Of a stretch of DNA of 64,000 bases, positions 1 to 8,206 are shown piece by piece. A model generated the notes under the pieces. The model was not told the DNA's origin. It did not search any database and saw nothing but the letters and a program-made list of their open reading frames with translations. Source of the DNA: CAYRFQ01 sp964423615 (GTDB lineage: Bacteria; Planctomycetota; Planctomycetia; Gemmatales; Gemmataceae); NCBI GenBank assembly GCA_964423615.1, contig CAYRFQ010000008.1:62001-126000 (forward strand). Reading direction: 5' to 3'. A program made the position numbers and the translations under genes. Within the stretch, counting starts at the first letter, position 1. Every line of letters starts with the position of its first letter.

Positions 1-653
1 GCGTACACAACTATGACAGAAAGGATAATGTGGAGAAGAAATGCTAGAAATGAGTTGTTTCAGGAGTTATGCACTGGGAGTTTTTGATTTGACCATTCCC
101 GACTTTGAGTCGGTAACGTGGTTCGGTTTGATTGCGAGTGCAACCTTTAATAAATTTAATGCAGGGTTTGGGATTTGATCTTTACACGATCGACAGGACT
201 ACTGGACTTTCGTCAAAAGGTGGAAGGCCGTGTTTGTTCTCTTTCGGTCGCCAAAATGAGCCACGTGGCAGGAGTTGTAGGGACTGCAAACAACTGTTCA
301 GGAAGGTCTTTGTTCGTCACGCTTCTTCGGCTGATTGCTGGATTTTCCGTTATGCCTTTGGTCGAGAAGTTACGCTTTCTAGCACTTTCTCGATCAAGAA
401 TTGCGTGCCTTGAAAATCCCTTTGAGGTCCATTTCCATCATTGGGGAAGCTAACCGCGATCGGAAAGCAATCCAGCAACGACAACGATCATTTTCTGGCT
501 AGCTGCGTAACTCGTCGTTTCAGAAAACAACGTTCCCCTCGACCACCCTGCCCTTGAACACAGATAGTAAAAAAGCCCCTCCCTTGTGACCGGGCCAAGG
601 GAGGGGCTTCGATTAAGTTCAACAACTGACTCAGGACAGACCGAAACGATGCC
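1..653. other. intergenic, no supported gene
   Basis: Two overlapping open frames (93 and 92 codons, 132-453) lie in different frames of the same stretch. Neither has a recognisable domain, a good ribosome binding site or convincing composition, so I do not call them. The only clear element is the terminator at 567-609, which belongs to the minus-strand gene to the right. Confidence 0.5.
567..609 (-). terminator. Rho-independent terminator of the caspase-like/S41 gene
   Basis: A perfect 14-bp inverted repeat (573-586 with 596-609) flanks a 9-base loop. Read on the minus strand the stem is followed by a run of T (complement of the A-run at 569-574). It lies about 45 bp beyond the stop codon of the 654-3293 gene, in the right orientation to end its transcript. 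Confidence 0.9.
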
Positions 654-3293
654 TCAAGGTGTTGTAGAGGATTTCCGGGCTATGCCTTTCGCCAGCTTCG
701 CTTTTTTTGTCGATTGAATTTGCTGACGTATGTATTCAAGTGCCTTTTGAAGCTGTCTATCCTCAAACTGTGTGATCTCGTCAGGTTCTCGAGGCCGATC
801 AGGTCTCGGTATTATCTCATGATAACGCCAAAACTCCCTCAAATCGCCCCGTTCCTTCAGAGATAACTTGAGTTTGAAACCAGGGTTCGGGGAGACGCCC
901 CAGGTGTCCTTGTCACGACCCTTTGTACTCGCTTTGTTCAGATTAAGACCATTGGGACGCCAGAATGAGGCCGTCGTCAGCTTCAATCGACCTCCGGTCA
1001 CGTCGAAAGGCAAGATAGACTGGACACTTCCCTTTCCGTAACTACGTGATCCGATGACAATTGCCCTACCATGGTCTTGCAAACACGCCGAAACGATCTC
1101 ACTGGCGCTGGCGCTATATCCATTGACCAGACAAACCATCGGAAACGCGACGTAGGAACCATCCGAGCGACCAACATAAGATACCTCGGGTCGGCCACGT
1201 TCTCGCACCGTTACGATGACACCGTCGTCGATGAACAGATCGGAGATCTTCACCGCGCTGGGAAGCAAACCACCGGGGTTATCTCGAAGGTCGAGGATGA
1301 ACCCGCCGATTCCCACATCTTCCTTGAGTTTTCGCATGACAGCCGCCAGGTCGCGGTAGGTATTTCGAGTGAACTGATCGATTCGGATGTAACAAATTTT
1401 GTTCTTCGGATCGATCACGTAGTTCCACTCGTCGCGATCCGCGCTGTTTCCACCATTTCGCTTGTACCCAAAAACTGTCCCAACTTCGACAGACCCGCGA
1501 ATGATTTCAAACTCCAACGGTTCCTTTTCGCCTTCGCGTCGCACGATCAGCTTGACTTTCGTACCCGCCCTGCCACTGATCTTCTCGACGGCTTTCGTTG
1601 TCGACATGCCCTTAGTCGACAGGACTTCTCTTTTGGGCAACGGCTTGCCGCGTTTGTCCACGTCACGGATGATTTTGGTAATGATGTCCCCAGCGTACAT
1701 ACCTTTTTTGTAGGCCGGACTGCCTTTAATGGGCGTCACCACTTCAAGGAGATCATTCGAAGGATTGTAACGAATCTGTACACCGATACCCGAGAAACCC
1801 CCGTCGAACAGCTTTGTGAATTCGGCAAGAGTTTTCGGATCGATATAGTCAGTATGTGGGTCGAGTGTCGATAGCATCGGATGAAGTGAATACGTGACAT
1901 CCTGGCCTTCGGTCAGATCTTCTCGTTTCCCAAGATGTTTTCGAGCTGCCGAAAGGACCAAAATCATCTCCGCAGGAGAAAACTGGTCGGCCCGCTTGAG
2001 CTGGTTGACAATCTTGGAAGGGATCTTCTCGTTGAGGCGCTTGTACAAACCCTCGACAGCTCCCTTTACAAGCTTGCCGGGTTTGGTCTTTCGTACGTAG
2101 AAGGTATTGACTATCCGAACACCTTCCATGACGGCGTTCGCGTAAGTGGCAGTAGCCTTGTTTGAAAGGCGTGTGCTTTGGATAACTTTTTGGCGAGCTT
2201 CGAGGAAAGCTGTGGCCGTGATTTTTCCATCCGCAAGTTGTTGGTAAGCCTTCCGCAGCGATTGCTTGGACTTCAACTTGGGCATTCGCCACAGTAGATG
2301 TTCACCTTCCTCGATAACGATCTTGGCCAAATCATTTTTCTTGGCGATCTCGCGGAATTTCTGTATCAGCTTTCGGGCTCCGAGGTACGGCTCGGGATTG
2401 TAAGCAACCACAAAATCTCGGGTAATTTCCGCCAACACGACTGGTAGTTGTCCTTTTTCCTCCTTGGTCTTTCCAACCTTTCGAAGGAGCGCCGGATAGT
2501 TCTTGCTGATATGTTTTGTCAGCTCTGCAATCGTGATCAGTCCGTCTTGCTCATACCCGAATTTATCCGCTTTCCCACCGAGGCCGTCAAGAATGACTTT
2601 GGCGAAGGCCCCTTGAGTATCGGTGGACAAAGGTTCCGAGAGGCCGTCGTTAGCCATGAACACGACTCGCTGGAGACCTTTTCGGTCCTTCTGTTCATTA
2701 CGAAACTCTCGGTAGAATCCAGTCAGCTTGAATTCGGGCTCCGAGCCTTTCTTGACAGTGTAACCTTTGTAATGAACGTCCAGGAAGGCCACGAACTCGT
2801 TGGCCTTGAGTTCCTTCATGACGCCCGCGATCTCTTCACTCCCGATGGCGTTCTTCTTACGCTCGGCAAACGTGGAGTCCACAGCAAAGTAGCAAGAGCG
2901 TTCGCCAAGCGGTGCACCTTGCCCAAAGAAGGCAAAAAGCACCAAATCGTCCTCTTTGGCATTCTGCGCCAACCAATCCAGCGCACCAAGAATGTTTTCC
3001 CTGGTGGCCTTCTCGCTTGGCAGATTTTTATCATCCGAACCAAGCAGCAGTTTAATTTGGTCTTTGTTGACACCGGTGTTGGCTTTTTTCGATGTCAAGA
3101 GGGTGTACAACGCCTTGGCATCGGCTTCCGCGTGCTTGCGGTTTTTGATTTGTTTGTCGGGGTATTCGCTGATTCCGACAATGACCACGTACGGCTGGAT
3201 GGGGGGCATATCCGCCGCACGTGTCCAATTCGGTAACCAACACGTCAGGAGTCCCACTCCCAACGTTGCAAAGAACATGGCAGCTTTGTTCAT
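654..3293 (-). CDS. secreted S41 (CtpA/Prc-type) protease fused to a degenerate caspase-like domain
   Basis: An 879-aa protein with a signal peptide (about 1-26, ending TRA). Residues about 33-275 look like a caspase/peptidase C14 p20 fold (PYVVIVGISEY start), but the catalytic His motif GHG reads GQG (Gln125) and the DACHSG motif reads LDVHYKG (171-177, no Cys), so this domain should be inactive. A helical linker leads to a C-terminal processing protease: PDZ about 490-600 and an S41 core about 630-790. S41 catalytic residues are present: Ser729 in the SASASE motif and Lys754 in YGKGSV, 25 residues apart as in CtpA proteases. The last 60 residues are Lys-rich. The ATG has AAAGGA about 10 bases upstream. 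It probably acts in the periplasm on secreted or membrane proteins; the substrate is unknown. Family assignment of S41 is secure; the caspase-like call rests on fold-like motifs. Confidence 0.9.
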   Translation of the reverse strand: MNKAAMFFATLGVGLLTCWLPNWTRAADMPPIQPYVVIVGISEYPDKQIKNRKHAEADAKALYTLLTSKKANTGVNKDQIKLLLGSDDKNLPSEKATRENILGALDWLAQNAKEDDLVLFAFFGQGAPLGERSCYFAVDSTFAERKKNAIGSEEIAGVMKELKANEFVAFLDVHYKGYTVKKGSEPEFKLTGFYREFRNEQKDRKGLQRVVFMANDGLSEPLSTDTQGAFAKVILDGLGGKADKFGYEQDGLITIAELTKHISKNYPALLRKVGKTKEEKGQLPVVLAEITRDFVVAYNPEPYLGARKLIQKFREIAKKNDLAKIVIEEGEHLLWRMPKLKSKQSLRKAYQQLADGKITATAFLEARQKVIQSTRLSNKATATYANAVMEGVRIVNTFYVRKTKPGKLVKGAVEGLYKRLNEKIPSKIVNQLKRADQFSPAEMILVLSAARKHLGKREDLTEGQDVTYSLHPMLSTLDPHTDYIDPKTLAEFTKLFDGGFSGIGVQIRYNPSNDLLEVVTPIKGSPAYKKGMYAGDIITKIIRDVDKRGKPLPKREVLSTKGMSTTKAVEKISGRAGTKVKLIVRREGEKEPLEFEIIRGSVEVGTVFGYKRNGGNSADRDEWNYVIDPKNKICYIRIDQFTRNTYRDLAAVMRKLKEDVGIGGFILDLRDNPGGLLPSAVKISDLFIDDGVIVTVRERGRPEVSYVGRSDGSYVAFPMVCLVNGYSASASEIVSACLQDHGRAIVIGSRSYGKGSVQSILPFDVTGGRLKLTTASFWRPNGLNLNKASTKGRDKDTWGVSPNPGFKLKLSLKERGDLREFWRYHEIIPRPDRPREPDEITQFEDRQLQKALEYIRQQIQSTKKAKLAKGIARKSSTTP

Positions 3294-4147
3294 GCAAACG
3301 GTCCTTTCGGTCGATGTGCTAAAGTCATCGAAGCTGAGATCTCTCGGGGCTAGGTCGGAGAAGTCAAGATAGGCGAGAAGTCATGTTGATTCGATCGAAC
3401 ACTCCGAACGGATGCAACAGAACACCCTGAGAGCAAAATCCCTAAATTGCATTTTCCTGGTGTTCCCAACTCAGTCAACCCTTTTTCCACCCGACGAATT
3501 GGCTTGGTGGGACTAACAGTCGTCATTTGTCGACCGCGAAACTGAATCTGAGTGCCCCAAGTCTAATAGCATTCGGTAACTAAGAGTTGTGTGTCGTCAC
3601 GTCCCCACCGCAGTAAAGCCGCCCTGTACGAAGCCGAGGCATGGAGGTCCGATTCGTAGAGAGCCAGAAATCTCGCCGCGGACATAGCCCTTTGTCGCGA
3701 GTTGAATTCGTGTAGAAAAGGCCAAGCGACCTTGGTCATCATCAGTACATCTAATCCCGCACGGTAAGGAAAGTCATTTTCCATTTGAGCTGGGGCCCAA
3801 CCTCATCGAAGTGCAGTCTGAATCCCATGCACTGGATCTGTTACAAGATCGATCAACGACTGTATTAGGGCGATTCACACTTGTAGTGGGAACTGTTATT
3901 TCGTCCTCAAAGTCCTTCTTTTCGGTTGCGGGCAGAACGCCAGATTCGAGCGAAGCGGGAAACGCAGCGGTTGGGGGATTCTTGAGAGTAAGGACTTCGG
4001 GGACTGCGAACTTGTACCCAACACGAACGTCAACACCTCTGAAAGTTGTAAAGTTCCCAATCGATCATTAGGTCTTCGAAATATCTCGCAATCCTATCCG
4101 CCGATCTGTCCCACCAATCCACAACCATCCATTCCGAATGTCGTCAT
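3294..4147. other. intergenic, no supported gene
   Basis: About 850 bp between two minus-strand genes. Short open frames (3563-3784 minus, 3811-4071 plus) have no recognisable domain and no ribosome binding site. It presumably carries the promoter of the protease gene, but I cannot point to a convincing promoter. Confidence 0.45.
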
Positions 4148-5461
4148 TCAACTCTTGAGGTGGGTGATGGTGTTCTCAATGTCTTCTCGGCACTCCTTGG
4201 CATCTTGTGCGAGCATTTCTTCTAAAACTGGAAGGAGTGATCGAGCCTCGGGGCCTATTGCCGACACAGCACGCAAAACCCAAACCAACACATCGGGGTT
4301 ACGATCTTGCAACGCTTTCTCCAACGAGGTAATGGATGATGCAGCCTTGCCTCCAAGCTGAGCGATGCTTCTTGCCGCCCAGGCGCGAATCGTGGCATCA
4401 GAACTGCCGAGAGCATCGCACAAACCAGGAAGGTCGTCTTCGCTCAAAGGCACTTCTCCAGCGTTGCAGAGGGCCTGGAAGGCTCCTCCGGCCACACCCT
4501 GATTGCCGTCACCAAGGGCCTTGATAAGGTGGCTGGTCGCCAGCGGACCGATTGTAGCCAAGGCCAAGGAACTACAGGCACGAACGTCTTCATCTTCCTC
4601 TGCCAGGAGCCGGAGGAGAATTGGGATAGCTTCCTCCGCCAAAGGCCCTAACAAACCCACGCCTTCAGCGGCTTCTCGGCGAACTTCCACGTCGTCATGT
4701 TCTAACGCAGACAAAAGGGCATCCAAGGCGGATTGATGGACGTGAGCGAGCTCTCCCAAAGCACACACGACACGATACCTAACTTCTGGCTCTTGGTCTT
4801 CGAGACCATTTTTCAAATGCGGAATAGCCGGTTTAGCAGTTTCTCCCAGCTCACCAAGTGCTTGAGCAGCTCCTATTCGGAGGTTTGGGTCAGAATCTTT
4901 CAACGCAGAGATCAACTTCGAAACGATCGTGGGCTGCACGACTCCCAGGGCCCTAGCAGCCGCAGACTGAACTTCCTCAGCTTCGTCTTGCAATGCCGCG
5001 AACAAAGCATCCGCAATGGTCTCATCGGGATAACCGATTTGCGCAATCGTTTCAGCGACCTGGAACCTGACGTGTTTACTCGGATCATTGAGAGCGAGCA
5101 GCAGAGACGGTATAGCCGCACGAGCGCCCGGCCCAATCCGTCGTAACGCTTCGGCGGCTTGTTGGCGAATGAATTCCCATTCGTCTTGAAGAGCTTGGCC
5201 AAGTTTCGAGGCTGCCGGAACTGCCTTCTCTCCGAACTGACCCAGCGATTCGGCAGCTTGGCGGCGCACGATCTCATTTTCGTCATCCAAGGCAAGTATC
5301 AGAACATCTAAACATTCCTTAGTCGGATCGTTGAGCAATCCTAACGCAAGAGCCGCTTTTCGTCGTTCGAGTGGACGCTTGCCTCCTGTTAGGTCTTGAA
5401 TCCATTCGGCAACAGGTTTCTGTTCGTAAAAGCGAGTTTCCCTCTCAGGTCGTTCAGTCAT
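4148..5461 (-). CDS. HEAT-repeat protein (cytoplasmic)
   Basis: A 437-aa protein made almost wholly of HEAT/PBS-lyase-type helical repeats from about residue 30 to the C-terminus. Repeats read like EVRREAAEGVGLLG and NLRIGAAQALGELG, with a spacing of about 31-39 residues and roughly eleven copies. There is no signal peptide or membrane segment, so it is probably a cytosolic protein-binding scaffold. The ATG is preceded by GAGGA at a spacing of about 7. No catalytic motif of phycobilin lyases can be identified and no partner is evident from the neighbours. The fold is secure; the function is unknown. Confidence 0.88.
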   Translation of the reverse strand: MTERPERETRFYEQKPVAEWIQDLTGGKRPLERRKAALALGLLNDPTKECLDVLILALDDENEIVRRQAAESLGQFGEKAVPAASKLGQALQDEWEFIRQQAAEALRRIGPGARAAIPSLLLALNDPSKHVRFQVAETIAQIGYPDETIADALFAALQDEAEEVQSAAARALGVVQPTIVSKLISALKDSDPNLRIGAAQALGELGETAKPAIPHLKNGLEDQEPEVRYRVVCALGELAHVHQSALDALLSALEHDDVEVRREAAEGVGLLGPLAEEAIPILLRLLAEEDEDVRACSSLALATIGPLATSHLIKALGDGNQGVAGGAFQALCNAGEVPLSEDDLPGLCDALGSSDATIRAWAARSIAQLGGKAASSITSLEKALQDRNPDVLVWVLRAVSAIGPEARSLLPVLEEMLAQDAKECREDIENTITHLKS

Positions 5462-5971
5462 CGGGCTTCCTCAGATTTTCAGGCCGGACAAATTCATGAT
5501 CAGCAATGCAACAACGTCATGTAAGAACACTCTTCCCATTCGTTATAGGTCCGACCTCCCACGATGCCAATGACAGCGTCATTCCACCGAAATCCCGTCT
5601 CAAACTCCGCCTGAAGAGCAGTCCCTGATCGTGAGGAACTTGAGCCTTTTCTCGAACTGCTTGTCATTTTCCGGAACCAAATCCATCACCTTGACTCCGT
5701 TATGACTAATTGGTGCATGAGTTCTCATACATATCTATGGTTTGGCACACAGAATCAGTGAATCTTACCAAAAAATAGCATTTGATAGAAATCTAAGCAT
5801 CAAAAGGGGTTGCATCTCCTTGGAATCCTGGGCTAAAATTGCGCGAACTATTAATTAGAACTCCATAGTTCTGACGTTTTATGGGCTTCACAATGAGAAC
5901 TCATCATTTTGATGCCCTTTTCTGCAGACTGAGTCACATATACTCATTAGTCCTATGTCGTGGAGGTTCTC
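5462..5971. promoter_or_regulatory. divergent intergenic region with repeated GAACT/AGTTC elements
   Basis: This 510-bp region separates the leftward HEAT gene from the rightward coiled-coil gene and becomes AT-rich after 5700. A 12-bp sequence at 5717-5728 (ATGAGTTCTCAT) recurs inverted at 5893-5904. A short hairpin of AGAACT/AGTTCT lies near 5857-5872, and GTTCTCAT recurs across the start region at 5966-5973. The copies could be operator sites for one regulator; this is inference. Confidence 0.4.
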
Positions 5972-6232
5972 ATGACTGTCGCTAAACTCGAAGCCCAACT
6001 CGAAAAACTGGAAGAACGGATCGCAAAGAAAAAGGATGATCTCAAGACCAAGCAGGATAAGCTGCGAGAGGAAATCACTGCTCTCAACGAGAAAAAGAAG
6101 GAACTGAAGGAAGAACTCAAAGAGAAGAAAAAAGAAGAGCGAGAAGCCGCCAAAGCCTCCAAGCAGAAAGACGACAAACCAAAATCTTCCAAGAAGAAGT
6201 CTGACGCCAACGACGATGCCGAAGATGACTAA
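5972..6232 (+). CDS. small highly charged coiled-coil protein
   Basis: An 86-aa protein of unknown function. Residues 1-60 form an uninterrupted Lys/Glu-rich heptad pattern (for example AKLEAQLEKLEERIAKKK) and the tail is Lys/Ser then Asp/Glu-rich. There is no signal peptide or membrane segment. I place the start at the ATG at 5972 because GGAGG (5962-5966) lies 5 bases before it; the frame is open to a GTG at 5960, but that would overlap the ribosome binding site. Such proteins can act as nucleoid-associated, scaffold or RNA-binding factors, but nothing here decides. A 3' region of about 230 bp ends in a strong terminator. Confidence 0.75.
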   Translation: MTVAKLEAQLEKLEERIAKKKDDLKTKQDKLREEITALNEKKKELKEELKEKKKEEREAAKASKQKDDKPKSSKKKSDANDDAEDD

Positions 6233-6433
6233 AGGTCAGATGACCACTCCGCAGGAAGGTTTTCTTCGCCCCACTCCACCTTCCTCACTTGGTTTTCTTA
6301 CCAGTTTTCTCACACGAGAGACCCCTCCAAGGGGTTTGACACCGTTACTCCAGCATCCGCACTCCACCTGAGAACGTTTTCAGGCACACGACTTCACTCC
6401 GGTCGGTCCCTTGTCTTCGATTCGCTCAGGTCC

Positions 6434-6466
6434 ATAGCTAATGCGTCCGAGCATTAGCTATTTTTG
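6434..6466 (+). terminator. Rho-independent terminator
   Basis: A perfect 11-bp stem (6434-6444 with 6451-6461) with a 6-base loop is followed by TTTT. It lies about 200 bp after the coiled-coil gene. It could end that transcript with a long 3' UTR, or end an independent small RNA from 6240-6430. Confidence 0.85.
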
Positions 6467-8206
6467 TCCGCTCGCACTCCGACTTTGGACAAAATTTCAA
6501 GGGAACCAATCCACGCCCCGCAACCTTCCCTGACAAGTGACCTCCACGGGTGGAATTTCCCGTTGGATAAGGGTTCGAGACGTAACCAACTCGATTCACA
6601 GTGGATTAAGCACCGTTGACAAAATTCCCAACAGTAGTGTTGCATGCACACAACTTAGGCAACGATTGCTACGTGATTCAGCATGTCAACACCTAACAAC
6701 CTTCGGCACAGTCCCTCTACCGAAGGTCATAGAAACAACGACTGCTCGACCCTAAAATTGGCCAACAGCTGCATAGAGCCTGAAGAAGTGAATCACAAAC
6801 TGACGATGCGGGGGTGACTCCCGAAGACCATCCCAACTGATTTACTTTCTATCAAGTATTTCGGTGATACCTAAGTTCCGTCAGGCTATGGTGGGTAGAC
6901 AGTGCCACAATCGCGCTAGAACGATTCAATTGGCATGACCGAGGACCCGCCACGTGATCGTCTTGGGAAAAAGTTGGATTTATGAGCTTGGCCAGACGAA
7001 TCAAACAATCTCCCACTCTTGATGGTTCGATCAGCTAACCATTGATCAAGTGCAAAATAGTTGCTTGTAAACACACCAACCGCGGACCGTTTGGGGATTA
7101 CATACGCATTGATCGCCTCAAGCATTAAACGATAGCCAACTGCCACACTTCTTGGTGTCATTTCTCTTTTCGCCGAAGCCCAACTTCATCGTGACCTTGC
7201 CTGAATGGCCAGACAAGCAGACACGTATCAAAAATTCCGTTCAGGATCGCTGGCCCCAACCCAACCTCAACGGCGTGCGACCACGATCAAAGCCTATTAA
7301 GAGTTTCCGACCGAAACCTTTCTGAACTAAAATCGCAATTGCGAGACCCTGAGCTGCACGATTCCGACTTCCATTGCCTTGTGCCCATGGAATTGGCGAT
7401 CAGGCAATCATCAAATCACTCACTCAATCACCAAATCATCCCAAAAGCGAAAATCGGCAACACGTAGTGCAGCTGCGAGCAAAAATCGAGCGTCCCCTAC
7501 CGAGGATCCATGTGACAACTTGGATCGGGTGCTCACGCAAACCCTACCACTCAACCCCATACTTTGCCAGACCGCGCGGCAAGAGCTGCGTCTTGGGATT
7601 GTGACATTGAGATTCGCCAGGGAAGCGTAGTACCACGCGGCTCACGTGTCCATTTTCTCCACTGCAGTCGCATACATCCGACCCCCATGTGCCCACTTCG
7701 AACACAGTATTCCAAAATCCAAAGGCGCGACCTCCAACGTTCTACATGGGTTCGCGAGAACGCCTCGAAAACGATGGTTAAGCAGCGGAGACATCGATCA
7801 ACAACCCGCCTCCGAACAAGCAGAAGCAATCGCTTTCAGTTTTACAGTTGAACGCGAGTATGCTCTCAAGGTATATTAGATGCATACTCCGCATAACGAG
7901 GCAGCTTGTAACTCGCCTGAAGTCCTACGATCAATCTCAAGTTGGTCAGGTGGTACGCCGGTGTGTGAGTTGGGTGGATACAACTTCCACAATTCCATTA
8001 ACGTGGCAAGTTGTCATCTAGATGAACAGAGGTTTACTTGCGACTCTGTTGTTGACAACGTTTAGGCACTCGAGCGAATCCTCCACAAAATCGACACTCC
8101 AATTTGTAGAGGTAAAGGCTCGCAGTTGGACTCTAGCCTTGTCCCTCCTCACACCCTCACTATTTTCAAGCCTCGTTGTATGCAGAGTCCCATGGGATCG
8201 TTCCTC
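6467..8206. other. long gene-poor region upstream of the kinase
   Basis: About 1.7 kb without a recognisable gene. Open frames on both strands are short, overlap one another and lack recognisable domains; the best single candidate is an 81-codon minus frame at 6916-7161, which I do not support. There is simple-sequence character near 7395-7440 (repeated CAAATCA/CACTCA). The stretch could be decayed coding sequence or a long leader. Confidence 0.4.

Noticed and set aside
1071..1874. 267-codon plus-strand frame inside the S41 protease
   Set aside because: Antisense to the intact protease domain and without a domain of its own.
3563..3784. 73-codon minus-strand frame
   Set aside because: No recognisable family, no ribosome binding site and no conserved neighbours.
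6916..7161. 81-codon minus-strand frame in the desert upstream of the kinase
   Set aside because: Composition is not clearly non-coding, but no ribosome binding site or domain supports it.
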